This document shows positions 53,201 through 64,000 of a stretch of 64,000 nt of DNA, one piece after another; positions within the stretch are counted from its first letter, which is position 1; every line of letters begins with the position of its first letter. A program made the translations under genes and the position numbers. The notes beneath the pieces were generated by a model. It worked only from the letters and a program-made list of their open reading frames with translations, was not told the origin of the DNA and did not search any database. This DNA comes from Ciona savignyi (Eukaryota > Chordata > Ascidiacea > Phlebobranchia > Cionidae), in contig CH003383.1 of the NCBI GenBank assembly GCA_000149265.1, positions 279,650 to 343,649 of the forward strand, given 5' to 3'.

Positions 53201-56200
53201 TGCATCAATTTTGCTGATATCTAAAACGCCGTTTGTACGATGTATCGTAAAATTTTCCGAAAGTCGTTCCACCCCAGTTGCAACTGACCACAAAATGAGC
53301 TTTGTGACGTCATAGGATGATGCTAAAGAGAAAATCTAGTTTTCGGTTTCCGCATTTTTTTTGAGAATCAAATCGGAGATAGCGGTATGTCAGCACCATA
53401 AGAATGTGGCCAAGATCATAGATTTATCTGAACAGTACCTGACTTTAAATTCTATGTTTAGAGTTCGACTATCCCCAGCGTGAAGCCACGCATCTTGTTT
53501 ATCTTCGCCAGTACATTTAACCAAACATTTTAAAATGTCAAATTCGTACAAATGTCGGTTTATAATTGTAACAATTGCGATTTTTTCGAAATGATCATTT
53601 TACCATTGTTCTACAATGCAGTTCACGAAAGGCCATTGCTATTATTTGTGTTCTAGAAAATGACTATCCAGGTTAAAAAGCCCCCATCAATATAAAATCA
53701 TCTGCTCAACCCATTCGATACTCGGATGCCAGTTGGCCATGACGACGTGACACTACACAGACCACTATTACGTCACTGAGGTTCGGATGGTGACGTGTAT
53801 TTACTTTACAACGAGATTTGTGGCGTGTTTATCACAAATACGGATTACAAAATAAGTCGTGCGCCAAGAAGCTACATTTAATGAATATAAACACGAATTC
53901 CCTACGCGACCTTTCTTTTAATGGAAATTTTAAAACACGGAAATAGCAATTGGCATTGACTGAATGTCACTTGGCACACAGACGTACGTTTATACTAAGA
54001 CGGCTGTTAAGATTATTGCTAGCCATCCATATCTATCTACGAGTGCATTACCAGTGAGTATAACTTTAACCAACAAGACCAAAACGGTACAGATAACAAA
54101 TTACGTTTTACAAATTTTGGTCGGAAATGGCAGTATGAATTTTGATGGAGAAAACAAATAAATATTAAAAAGAAGAAATGAAGACAATCGATGTTGGGTC
54201 AGCTCCAACCTGGCGAGCAAGTGACACAAATAGCAATTCCATATTTAGAACATAAGCTGAAAATGGCCCAATTTATTAATTAACGTGTTTAGTTTCATAA
54301 CATGGCATTACGTGTTGATGCTTACGACTGACAGCGCCCACATTCTAAGCACATTATGTGTACTTATGACGTCACAGGTCACTGGAAAACACGGTCAAAT
54401 GCCGTGAACTTAAGCCATGAAGGGTACAAGCGAGGGAATGTGTGGAATTTCGTCGTTCTTGGGGGTGTGTACATTCCGAATTCGACACAAGCATATAGTT
54501 CGATACAAAATGCAGATACGGTCATCATCAAAGTTTATTTTAATCGATTGCTTCTCTCCAATCTCCTTGATCGATTGAAGAAAACAACGGAAAGTCCAGT
54601 AGTTATAGAGCGCTAAAAAGCCGGAAAATTATAAAATGACAAAGAAATAGATGCAGTTGATTTCCCCATTGGCAAAATATCGAAAACCAGCGGGAAAATT
54701 AGGTCATCAAATTAAGAAGTTCGGACTTAAAGAGACTTGTGAGAAGACGCTATCATCACAGGTGGGGCTTTCTTCAGAAGGGAAGCGAGCTCGCTAATCG
54801 TCAGAATACCGCATGCCCATAGCCATGCCTATTCCAATATTGTCGGTAGTGTTTTTTAATTAATATTTAGAAATTTCTTTAATCCAGTGCAGTCCAGTTG
54901 TTACACTGAGGATTGGATTATGCAAATGTCTACTATGTGCGAGTTAAACAAATGGTTTCCGACTGTCAAACGGCGCCCGGCCAAAATGTATCTACGCAAT
55001 TGTACTTTATACTTGGACTAACTAAACATGTAATGGTAGCTAAAATCATGTTCAGCTGTAATTGTGTAATCATATATCTTTAAACGTAAAAAATAAACTA
55101 AAATGAGTTGACCACCAAGATTTGAATAAATTTAATCGTTTACGAAGCACATACGCCGAATTATTAGTTTGCCGTTAAAAATGAATTTTTGTGACCATAG
55201 GGTCGTATATCCTGTGCTCGTTGCCACCTGGCTGTCTGCGATGTGTGTTTACTGTTTACGATAACAAGGGAAACGTTTCGACGAGGTAAGACCAAACAAA
55301 TCAAACGAAAGGAAGTGAAGAAAAAGTTCTCACGGGTTTCGACGTGTTCTCATTCAGTTAGTGCTGCAGTCACCGTCGCGAAAGTTCCACGTAATGAAAT
55401 TGTTGAAAGTTTATAGAGAATTATAACTTTCATTTAAAATTTGATGAAGATTACCAGAAAATTGGTTAACTTATAATATAGATGAAACTTAAGTACATAA
55501 AAAATATTTTTTAAATAAAATAAATAGACGGGTGTGTGGAGACGCATAAGTGGGTTTAAAACAAAGAACACGGAAAAAACGCGTGCTCAAAGTCTAATTT
55601 CGAAGCTATTGTAGTGTGTTTAACCCCAAAGAGGCCAAGCCGCAGTTTAAATGCTTTGGCCGAGGATAAAACATCAAGTAAGTGGCTGGTTTCGAACTAA
55701 CCACCTTCCGGCTATTTGCCTGACATGATACAAAGTAATGTTTACCAGACGGGTAACCAAAGTACAAATGGGCGTGTACGCTCTTAAGTAACCATTAGCT
55801 TATCAGCGACACTGGATAGTTGAGCTCAAACTTATAATTAACAGCGACTCACTATTAATTTGTCCCGCGTCTTAAAATTAGCACTATCGAAGTGTTAGTT
55901 ACGTTAAACGCATCAAAGGGTCAAAGCAAATTATAAACCGGTTTGGTTAATAGACAACAATTACTGTAAAATGTGGTATGTTACCGATGGAATATATTCT
56001 TTGAATCTGGTCATACGGTCATCTATATGCCCCGCAATGCCTTGTGCCGGAAGGTTAAATTATACTGATCTAATAATTAAACGCTTTTTAATGATAATCA
56101 AACAAATATTCACATATGTTATAAAACCTGATTTCATCAAAGTTAGTATTAGAGCGGTCGCTTTTGATTCGATGATATATTATGTTCGAAATAGCGGAAA

Positions 56201-59200
56201 TTGCAATTGTCTGTAATTTAAGGTAGAACTGGCGCAAGGCAAAACTGGTGAACATGTATAATATGTGTATTAGGAAAAGCGTACGGCAATCTGGTCTTTA
56301 ATGAAATGAGGCGCTTATATCAGGGGTGCAAATTTTATACGTCGTTTGACACATGCAAAACCATCCCGTCTAGCCATGGTCACGAATTGGCCAAATAGGT
56401 GGTCTTGCGGACGATAGAAGATAACAGGTTATATTATATCATAATACAGCTAATCGGATTAAAATAGCAATCTATATTCGATAATACACTTTTTGTGCAT
56501 TGGGCGCATATAAGAATGACAGCTTATAAATAAATAACACCTATTAAAGAATGCGTGAAAGGTTACCTATGCATATTTCAGTGGTAATGATTAACCACCT
56601 TACTGCAAGAACATTAGGAGAAGTGGGCAACTTAGAATATGATAAAAGTGAAACGAAACTTATAGAAAAGTTATACGAAGAATATTAAGACATTTAAATG
56701 AAACCAAAATATGGCATTTTGGGTCGAAAACACACTATCTCTCCTGTCCAAGGGATTTAAAAAAGTGCACAAACTTCAAAATTTCGTTCGATAATTTATT
56801 GGCAGACCGCGACAGAAAATGGGCAACCATATTAAGCAAAAGTATTACTTTTCATAATGAGACGTTACGGAATGTTGCTCAATTCCATCATCAATCATTG
56901 TTTGAATATGTGCATTCCAAAGCTGAGTAGGAAATACACTGCTTTACCCTTCCCAACAGACGGGCTATTGGTATCAAAACACGGCGACTATAGAATGCGG
57001 ACACCTGGCTTAATTGTGCTTGGCGAAGTGAAGTTTACACAAGGAATTCGAAACTACTTCAGCACTGGCAGTCGTGTTAGGTTAAGATAATTATCCAGCC
57101 GAAATTCGGGTGGTCAAAACCGTTACTTGGTATGCTCCTGTATCTAGTATTGTAGAGTCGGCAGTAATACAAGGGTGTACGCTTGCTTGGATCACGTCGT
57201 AATAAGAGAATTAAGCGACTTGCGGAACTTAATGGCAGTGGTTCGTTTGTTACATGTCATTGCAATTAATCAATTATACTTTTGTTTTTGCAATGAAGAC
57301 AACGCCGTTTAGCAAACAATAAAAAAGGCGTTTTATAGGCAGTTCTTGTAAGGGAATAGTGAAAACTATTTATTTTATATATTAAAAAGCGGGAAACATG
57401 ACCCAACCCACTTTTACGAACTGTACATACACCCGTAATGGTACACGATGCGTTTGGTTAGTAACTGCGCTGCATGCGAAAGTAGTTTAAATCTGTTAAA
57501 ATCTGTGGAGTTTATTTACCAACGGACAACAACACTTCGCCGTGTTTACCCGAACATGGTTTAAATTACAAGGTGTTAACAAATTTAAGACAGTTTTTCA
57601 CGTGAGAAACTGAATGACGACAAGTTGTATTAGGAGAACAGCTCATTTTTGTTTACTTATTGCAATAAATCTATTTAAGTGTTCTGAATACCCTATAATA
57701 TTAAATGGTTTTTACATTTTAAGCGCAAAATTTATTTTTTTTAATAGCAGGCAAACCGTTTCGGAATGCAACTAACACAAATCTTTGTTTTTTAAAGAAA
57801 CCCATTTACATTCTGATGCGTTTTACCACACCGTACACTAATTGCCTTTTACTTTACGATGCTAGAATTTCTTGCCAGTTTTTGGTGCAATAATAAACTA
57901 CGGAAAGTACCCAATCGAAATAACATTCGAAATCACGAGTTCGACAGTAGAAACAAGATCCACTTAAAATAGCATACAGCAGTGTGCAGATAAGACAATG
58001 CGGGAGCTTAGTGGGAAACGACGCTGAAATCAAATCGCGCTCAACACGAAAAACAAGATTTGCATCCATATTTCATATTTGTAACTACAGTTTGCACGTG
58101 ACCTGTGTTTCCAAACTGCAGTTCAAGTAGCCAGCAGATGGTGGCGCTTTGTACATGACCGCACAGGACTTGCCCGGACAGTTTCAACGGGATACTCCTA
58201 CTCGAAATTGCCGGTATTGAAAGGTAATTGGCATTAAAAATAGCCTAACTACTGTTTTGATACACATTTTGCATGTTGTGTTGTCGCAGCGCATTAGTTT
58301 TAATATAATAAGTTGAAAAGTGTAACATTTTGAAATGTATAATATTCGCTGCGGCATGGCCACTATCGCCGCCAGGCATTACACAGAAGCCTGTGCGCAT
58401 ATTATTTGGTGACTGTGCATTTTACATTTATTAATAGAACAATATTTATATGGGAAATTGAAAAATGCAAATACAAACGATTTAAAAAACATCATTTATA
58501 TTTACTTGTATTATACCCATTTTTGGAAATTTTGCCCTTGCCGCGTAAATAAAGCGAAAACAACAAGACAAACCTACACCCTTAACATTAGTAACAATCA
58601 ATTTTGAAGCGTAAAATTCAGATTAGATAGGTTAACATCAAGCACATGTTAATAGGGCCTTTAAAAACAACCGGAATAAGCATCATTTTATTTTACAGGG
58701 CTATGATGATCCGAAGCAAATATCATTTGGAGATTTTTTTGTTTATGATTAAGAAAGAGCAACTTCGCCTTATTAAAATAACTTGAAAGTCGGTGTTATT
58801 ACGGACGTTTTGAACGAGATGTTTAACCATTTTCAATGGGAATCGATAATTTAACCTAAATTATTTTAATGTTTTTTTCGCCCGAACAAACTTTGCAAAA
58901 CATTGATGTCTTTCAGACTAAAAATAAAAGACACCTCGGGAAAAGACTTTCTTGTACACGGTGGTTTTACGCCTATCCACGTTCAACATATTTCCGAATG
59001 TGATGTGTCGTAGATTTTTTTTAAAAGCCCATAGACCCAAAATCTCGTTTGTCCCAGTAAATTTAGAATTTGTACTTTCGGGCGTATAAATTGTAGTTTG
59101 TTTACTTTAATTATAAGGAATGTTTCGTTGATTTTTTTGGCGGTTGAAAAGTACAGCCAATTTGTACCCGATGCATTAGTATAGGCATTACCCACTTTTA

Positions 59201-62200
59201 TCCTCTCCTAGAAACCGTTGCCCAGCAAAAACGAGGAAAAAGCTATCCGCATTTTCCGCATTATCGTACGTATTAAATTTTGGTTACAATTACGATTTGT
59301 TGGTTTTGAGTTTAAGCTCGGATGCAAATGGTGGCATCTGCAGTTTGCGGTAATTTTCCACTGGCCACGCATGGCCACTCATGCGTATCAAGCCAGCAAC
59401 ATCGAGTTGCGTGCCGAAGCAAAATTACAGCGCACACGACCAGTAAGATTAATCGCCATATATGGAGAGGGGGCGCCCCTACTACGATATTGGTGGGATC
59501 ACTTTCAGATAGAGGATCTAGATTTATGGCTTAGAAACAGAATAACCAAGGTATCGCTTAAACCTATAAAAATAAAATCCTTCAAGTATTTCTTAGTCCA
59601 AGTAAGAATCCCGTAAAGCGTCGAATTCCTTTACATTGTACTGTTGTCTGATTAATTAATAAATTAAAATTCGTTCTAGTAGTTTTACAAATACAATTTT
59701 ATACATATTTTAAAGGAGATATGCTTATTTATTTGTATAAACATTAGATTAGAAGTATATCCTCTAAATCGTAATTAACCGTTTAGTAATCAAAAACAGC
59801 TTATAGGTGTCAACAGTGGTGTGAAATACAGAAGCATATTTTCCCACACTCACCCTGGTGCTTGGAAACTCATTTACGCCACCTGCTGGAGAAGAATTCC
59901 TTTCATATTCACAGTTAGATGGCGCAACCACAGGTTGCCCACTGAGCCAAGAAATTTTGAGGGGATTCTTTGGAAGCCCTAGCTCGACTGACTTCGCTAG
60001 ATCCTAAAATATAAATCACTATGTGGGTGGATAAACATATGTATCATTGCAGTAACAAATATTTTAAATTTTAATTTAAGTCAACAAAAAAGCCTAAACA
60101 GGCCTCAAAAATCAAAAATGTGACTTTAAAGAAAACTGTATAAGTGACTTTCCGGCAAATAAAAAATGTAATAAACCAACCTTTAAATAATATGTAGGAA
60201 ACAAACCTTTTGTTATAGTGGTACCTGTTTTAACTTAAATTTATAACATGTGTTACTACAAATAAATTCATTCCACACTAAATCTCGAAGTTATCTGTTT
60301 AATACTTACAGCTGCTTTTACATCGGCCAATTCAATAATTGCACTGCCTTTCTTCTTTGATAATATCATCCCGTTAACATGGGTGTACTGAGGAATTGAA
60401 TAATTAGAGGAAAATTTAAATTGGGTGGAGTGTTCTGTGGATTAATATTATGAGCGTAATCACAGTAGGTTGTGTACAAATGTATATATGCAATACTGAT
60501 ATTCAAAACATGGAAATAGTATGCAAATTGAAACTTACATACTTCCTACTTATCTGGGGGTTACAGGTGAAAGTGCGGAAAAACTTATTAAAAAGCATTA
60601 AGGGTATTTTAAGCAGAGATTTATTGGGACGCTTTGTGTGATTATTTTTTGTTTTTCTGTTATTTAAATGGTAAATGGTAAAACATAAAAAAATGATAAC
60701 ATACAGGAAATGTTACAAATGGCATTACTTAATTTAATGGGATAGAATAAGATAGGATATTCATGTTTATCCCTGTGATTAAGAAAACCAAGGGGGCTAA
60801 CACACGGGCAATCGTCAGATCACCTCGCACCCACCGTCGGTTTACCAGAGTTATTGTAATGCGTTGTGTATGATGCACATATTCCTTTAATTTGGTACAA
60901 CCTAATAATCCGCTGGGTTAAGACAATGTCCGTTAAGTGCCTTGTGGTTGAAAGGGGATGCACTAATCCACCAGACTAATCAGTTAAAGACACATTCTAG
61001 GGATAATCTAGGAACACATACCAAATAGGTGCTGTTGCGTGGCCCGTAATTTAATGCATGCTTGTAATAATAGAGTATTAAATACCTTAGAAAACATTTT
61101 GGTTATTATTTCTTCATTGTATCCACCATTCGTGGGATCGTCTTTCGTCGATTGCCATCTTAATTTTAATCGGATCGCTTCCGTGGAGTGAGTCTCAGGC
61201 ACAACTATGTTTTCTGATGAAAAGTAGTTACTAGTTATGTTCTAGTTGACAACCATTCGTAGACTAATTGACAAAACATAGAATCCTTACTACAATTCCA
61301 ATCAGCACATCACATTCGTACTGATCTACGAACAAGAGTGTTTGTGACAACATGTGGTAACATTTTCAGTTGCAAAAGACAAGTATTTTCTGTTGAATTT
61401 TTCGTCTTTGTTATATTATCTCACTTTATTCTGCATCACCATAATAAAAATACTTACTGCAGTGACAATGTTTGTAAAAGCCAGTGTCACACTCACACAC
61501 AAACACACGGAGTAAAAAATGGCAGAAAAGGCATGAACCAATTCTGAAGTTCATTGCTTAACATCTCACATGGTATAATTTAAATATCACTCGGTAAACT
61601 GTTATATGTATCATGTAACTATTTTTAACCAATAAAAACCACTCTGAACTTGTAATTAAAGTATTAAAAATGTTACCTTCTTTTTTCATTTGTTCTCTCA
61701 TATACCTCTGTTCTTCTTCTAATATCCTTGAACCTTCTTCTCTCAATCTCTCGATCTAATATATAAGGGTGAATGTTATTTATACAATCAATAAACTTAA
61801 GATATAATCGGTTTATTAATATGACATCCAAAATTAGCCTTTCGGTAAAAAGTTGAATTAATCATTTAACCCACCAACTATGAGTAAGTAGAATATGTAA
61901 AAGAAAAACTAAAGCAAGGATAAGATATTTATGCTAACCATCACCGAAAAAGAACTAAGGGCATTACAAAAGAAATAACCACCAAAATACTTTGTGTCTT
62001 CAGCCACATACTGGCTGAGGAGCAATTGTAGTGTTTAGATCAGTGGTTCTCAAACTTTTTAGAGTTGGGACCCACTATTAATTACCACAATTTTTGGCGA
62101 CCCACTTAACTTTATATATAGTTGTTGTAACATGTGTGAGAGACGAAAGGTTCAATGACCTGAGGTCAGGTGAAGATCACTCCACGATTCAAGATTGTGT

Positions 62201-63757
62201 GATGTCACAATTATGATAATTTTCCCTTAATTTTTGTATAGGAAATAGCCAGTATAGTTAATCAGAGCTTTCTATAACTTTTCACGACCCACCAAGATTC
62301 CTTTCGCGACCCACCAGTGGGTCGCGACCCATAGTTTGAGAAACGCTGGTTTAGATACTTTATAACAATCATTAAACAATGTATTCAAATAGAAGAACAT
62401 TCAGGGTTTGAACACAAAATCCTGCCTGGTCATGAAAATTCTTACCCATTTAACTAAGTAATTAACTAAGTAAACTATATACTACATGTGGTCAGAGTGT
62501 GTAAGTCAAAAAAATGAGTTACGATGTGATGTCCACCTTATCAAGCACCACAACAGCTTGAATATTATAGTACGGCTATGAAGCTTATGAAATCAAAAGA
62601 ATTGTGCAGTTTATGGTTAAAGCATAAAACTTTTAACATTTTGTTACCATTTAAGATGTGGAATTACTCACATTATGACACATTAGGTCAGTTAGAGACT
62701 TTTGCGAAGTAAATATTTAGTACTAAATAAATGGTATCTTTGCATCTATTTATAATAGAAGTACATGACAGACATTAATTGGATGGTCAAGTTTTATACC
62801 CATAAATGTGAAAACGCACAAAAATGATCACAAGAGCAATCATTACCTTGCACCTAAGTAAAACATTCTCATACAGGTTACCACCATCGATTCCTCGCAC
62901 CCACCGTTGCGTTACATTTTACACCGTAATGTCCGCCAATGACACAACTGACAAGCTAGGGACTAGTGTGGACTAGCTATTTTAAAACACAAGGAACTTA
63001 TTTCTAGCATAAAATCGCAAAATTGCGCAAAACATTAAGGTAATGTCATCACAATTCCTAATTAAGTGATTATAAAAATATTACCAGATGGTTTCGCTAC
63101 ACTAAAATTTGCCATGTTTATAAAGAAAACCATGTTTATAAAGATCATAATTGAAAGTCATATCGATGTTAAAATTAAAATCCCTGTGACTAAAAACTGG
63201 GTAATTCATGATTATTTTCATTAATATTTAAATATATTCAAAGGTACAGCTTTTTAAAATCACAAAGATAAAAATTAAGTCACCAAAATCAATGACCTCT
63301 ATAGCTGACCTGAGGTCAAACTGAGTATGTTTACACATACCTCTTGTTTGAGATTTGTTTTGGCAGTTTTTTTCTCTCGTTGTTCACACTTTTCTGCTGC
63401 CTTCTCTCGAGCTTCCAAATCTAAATTGACCATTCTTAATAAGATCTCAGAAGTGACTACAAAATTAACCCTAGTAGAATAATATATAAAAATATTATAT
63501 ATGTATTTTAAATATGCCCGAATCATTAACAGGTGTAAAAAATCACATAAAAAAACATAAAGAAAATCTTCACATATTAGGCTAAAGTCATTTGCTTTTT
63601 AACTATCCGTGAAACCAAATGTTATACATCAATTATAATAATATGCGTACTAATCGTATATTAGTTCACCTTCTTTAACTTTTCTCCGTTTAGAGTCTAG
63701 TTTTTCTGTTCTTTGCTTTGCTGCTTTTCTTGCCCGTAAAACATGATCATAAGCGGC
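29285..63757 (-). CDS. DNAJC17: DNAJC17, 5' (J-domain) part outside the window
   Basis: DnaJ/Hsp40 family protein with an RRM, linked to pre-mRNA splicing in the nucleus. Exons in transcript order: 63757-63670, 63456-63341, 61755-61677, 61213-61086, 60387-60310, 60003-59854 and the terminal exon 29425-29285; all phases join and give 259 aa. The coiled, charged middle ([45 protein letters not shown]) is followed by the RRM ([43 protein letters not shown]). The terminal exon has the family tail ([20 protein letters not shown]). The J domain, about 75 residues, must lie beyond 64000. The last intron is 30,428 bp, has strong splice sites (AGG/gtgagt; ctctacag/AAT) and encloses a gene on the other strand. 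A short alternative end exists: reading through the exon 6 donor stays open for 29 codons, and a minus-strand AATAAA follows at 59733-59728. Confidence 0.9.
29492..29637. mobile_element. MITE with 31-bp perfect terminal inverted repeats
   Basis: A 146-bp element whose outer 31 bases at each end (29492-29522 and 29607-29637) are exact reverse complements, starting GGTACCTCTAAATACTACAG. The interior of about 84 bp has no coding capacity and includes TTAGGGTTGGGGTTAAAG. A target duplication is not clear (GATATTCC left, CTGAATATTC right). A degenerate relative lies at 10741-10778. It sits in the DNAJC17 last intron, 66 bp from the terminal exon. Confidence 0.75.
29638..45158. other. left part of the 30-kb DNAJC17 last intron, no supported gene
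   Basis: CpG-normal from about 29690 on (8 CpG counted in 30001-30240, 7 in 42001-42240). Open frames are short, lack known domains and do not link by splice phase. The longest (32719-33075, 118 codons) has no recognisable motif. A small isolated open frame with a good donor begins at 40088. A CA microsatellite lies near 32558-32568. Regulatory DNA for the CDC42EP3-like gene is the most natural content, but I cannot point to individual elements. Confidence 0.5.
45159..46538 (+). CDS. CDC42 effector protein (Borg), CDC42EP3-like, frame disrupted
   Basis: Binds GTP-loaded CDC42 and links it to septin and actin organisation. Exons: 45159-45351, 45494-45579, 45860-46538. It opens MPAKAPIY, close to vertebrate CDC42EP3, then breaks: the next family residues (LKA...) are in the +1 frame, one base too many in CCC (45182-45184). 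Downstream the CRIB motif is intact ([15 protein letters not shown], about residues 36-50 once the extra base is discounted), followed by MFGDTTFL. Exon 3 is Ser/Gly/Lys-rich and ends in the family C-terminal box [13 protein letters not shown]. After it the frame runs to 46538 with an unlikely hydrophobic tail, while the +2 frame gives a hydrophilic Lys-rich tail ending at 46492; this would fit one G missing from GGGG (46361-46364). AATAAA follows at 46651-46656. Real pseudogenisation is possible but sequencing errors in short runs are likelier. About 303 aa if both are errors. Confidence 0.8.
51060..51147 (-). mobile_element. tRNA-derived SINE head, truncated
   Basis: On the minus strand AGCTTAGTCGGTAAGAGCG resembles a tRNA D-arm/box A and TATGGGATCGAAACCC a T-arm/box B. 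They are followed by TGTCCTCAGGCA, matching TGTCCTTAGGCA of the SINE at 2950-3205. The body beyond that point is missing. It is not a functional tRNA: no acceptor stem pairs. Confidence 0.5.
51856..51955. other. assembly gap (100 N)
   Basis: Exactly 100 N inside the 30-kb DNAJC17 intron, so the true length of that interval is unknown and the join at this point is by scaffolding. Confidence 0.95.
55681..55757 (-). mobile_element. possible tRNA-like SINE remnant
   Basis: The minus strand contains GGTTAGTTCGAAACCAGCC, a box B/T-arm-like sequence, about 50 nt downstream of TGGTTACCCGTCTGGTAAAC, which could be a degraded head. There is no intact cloverleaf. Relation to the other SINE family is unproven. 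Confidence 0.3.
60741..60985 (-). mobile_element. tRNA-derived SINE, near full length
   Basis: Read on the minus strand it has the head TAGTCTGGTGGATTAGTGC, then GGCACTTAACGGACATTGTC, ACCAAATTAAAGGAA, CGACGGTGGGTGCGAGGTGATCTGACG in pieces shared with 2950-3205, and a 3' tail CAGGGATAAACATGAATATC shared with 15124-15270. It lies in the DNAJC17 intron between exons 61213-61086 and 60387-60310. Confidence 0.75.
62041..62348. mobile_element. hAT-type non-autonomous transposon (MITE)
   Basis: 308-bp element with inverted ends CAGTGGTTCTCAAACTTTTT and (right end, reverse complement) CAGCGTTTCTCAAACTATGG, flanked by a perfect 8-bp direct repeat GTTTAGAT (62033-62040 and 62349-62356). The end sequence and 8-bp duplication are hAT hallmarks. 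It has no coding capacity. It sits in a DNAJC17 intron. Confidence 0.9.
62893..62917 (-). mobile_element. small SINE fragment
   Basis: CCTCGCACCCACCGTTGCGTTAC matches the minus orientation of the SINE body (CGGTGGxCGCGAGG segment) over about 23 bases. Neighbouring bases diverge. Confidence 0.4.
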
Positions 63758-63812
63758 CTGTTGGGTGAAAAGTCAAATTGTGTTTATTGTTTAGATGGAA
63801 CAAGATCTAAAG

Positions 63813-63832
63813 TAGGGGTCGGCAACCTTTTA
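63813..63832. mobile_element. possible hAT-like transposon end
   Basis: TAGGGGTCGGCAACCTTTTA resembles the common hAT terminal sequence CAGGGGTCGGCAACC. The partner end is not visible before 64000, so the element may run past the window. Confidence 0.35.
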
Positions 63833-64000
63833 AGTATATTAGTAATTGGATAAGAGAAAAAAATATTTTATCAATTTTAAAGGATACAGCTTGATTTTTT
63901 TATAGACGCTTTGAGTTTGCACATTATAGCATACATTTTGCATGCGCGTCAAATCATTGATTTGATTTTAGATTGTTACACATAGGTAAATTAAAGAATC

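Larger units (their letters stand above)
46539..59853. other. right part of the DNAJC17 last intron, no supported gene
   Basis: CpG-normal (12 CpG counted in 59161-59400). It contains two tRNA-like SINE remnants (51060-51147, 55681-55757) and a 100-N gap (51856-51955). Open frames stay below about 135 codons, the largest in 59218-59616, with no domain, no splice partners and no family resemblance. Just left of the DNAJC17 exon, 59728-59733 is TTTATT, a minus-strand AATAAA. Confidence 0.5.

Noticed and set aside
59218-59616. 132-codon open frame close to the DNAJC17 exon
   Set aside because: No clear ATG at its opening, no recognisable motif, and it is bordered by ordinary AT-rich sequence.
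1-64000. CRISPR arrays, viral or bacterial operon features
   Set aside because: No regularly spaced direct repeats and no prokaryotic gene organisation; the window is clearly animal nuclear DNA.

Overview
The window reads as compact, AT-rich animal nuclear DNA. I infer a tunicate such as Ciona. The reasons are small introns with consensus GT/AG sites, chordate-type orthologues (including a CDC42EP3-like Borg protein whose first residues match the vertebrate form), tRNA-derived SINEs, and a sharp mosaic of CpG-normal and CpG-depleted domains, as expected from invertebrate gene-body methylation. The species call is inference; the gene calls rest on the reconstructed exons.

Layout. 1-9.4 kb: gene-poor, CpG-normal DNA with one SINE. 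9.43-9.50 kb: a tRNA-Gln(TTG) gene on the minus strand with a T8 Pol III terminator. 10.37-18.49 kb (+): a coiled-coil protein gene, most like CCDC170, with at least 18 coding exons, one of them interrupted by a 100-N gap, and an RS-rich C-terminus; an RFX/X-box-like site lies upstream. 20.91-23.90 kb (+): flotillin-1, complete in five exons (426 aa). 25.83-26.30 kb (+): mitochondrial ribosomal protein mL51, one exon. 26.63-28.79 kb (+): a C19orf47 orthologue (SAM domain plus five RLG motifs), 370 aa in six exons. 29.29-63.76 kb (-): DNAJC17 without its J domain, which would lie beyond the right edge. Its terminal exon is separated from the other six exons by about 30.4 kb. Inside that interval, on the opposite strand, sits a CDC42EP3-like gene (45.16-46.54 kb) whose frame is broken by two apparent one-base errors.

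The genes are mostly unrelated housekeeping functions (membrane microdomain scaffold, mitoribosome, splicing-related J protein), so no operon-like pathway joins them. mL51 and C19orf47 are only 332 bp apart and could share a transcript. The most notable structure is the split DNAJC17: its two parts lie in CpG-depleted DNA, while the 30 kb between them is CpG-normal. That fits either an unusual nested-gene intron or a mis-joined assembly. I found no clearly new biological system; the best leads are this split locus, the RLG motif array in C19orf47, the RS tail on the CCDC170-like protein and several non-autonomous mobile elements.
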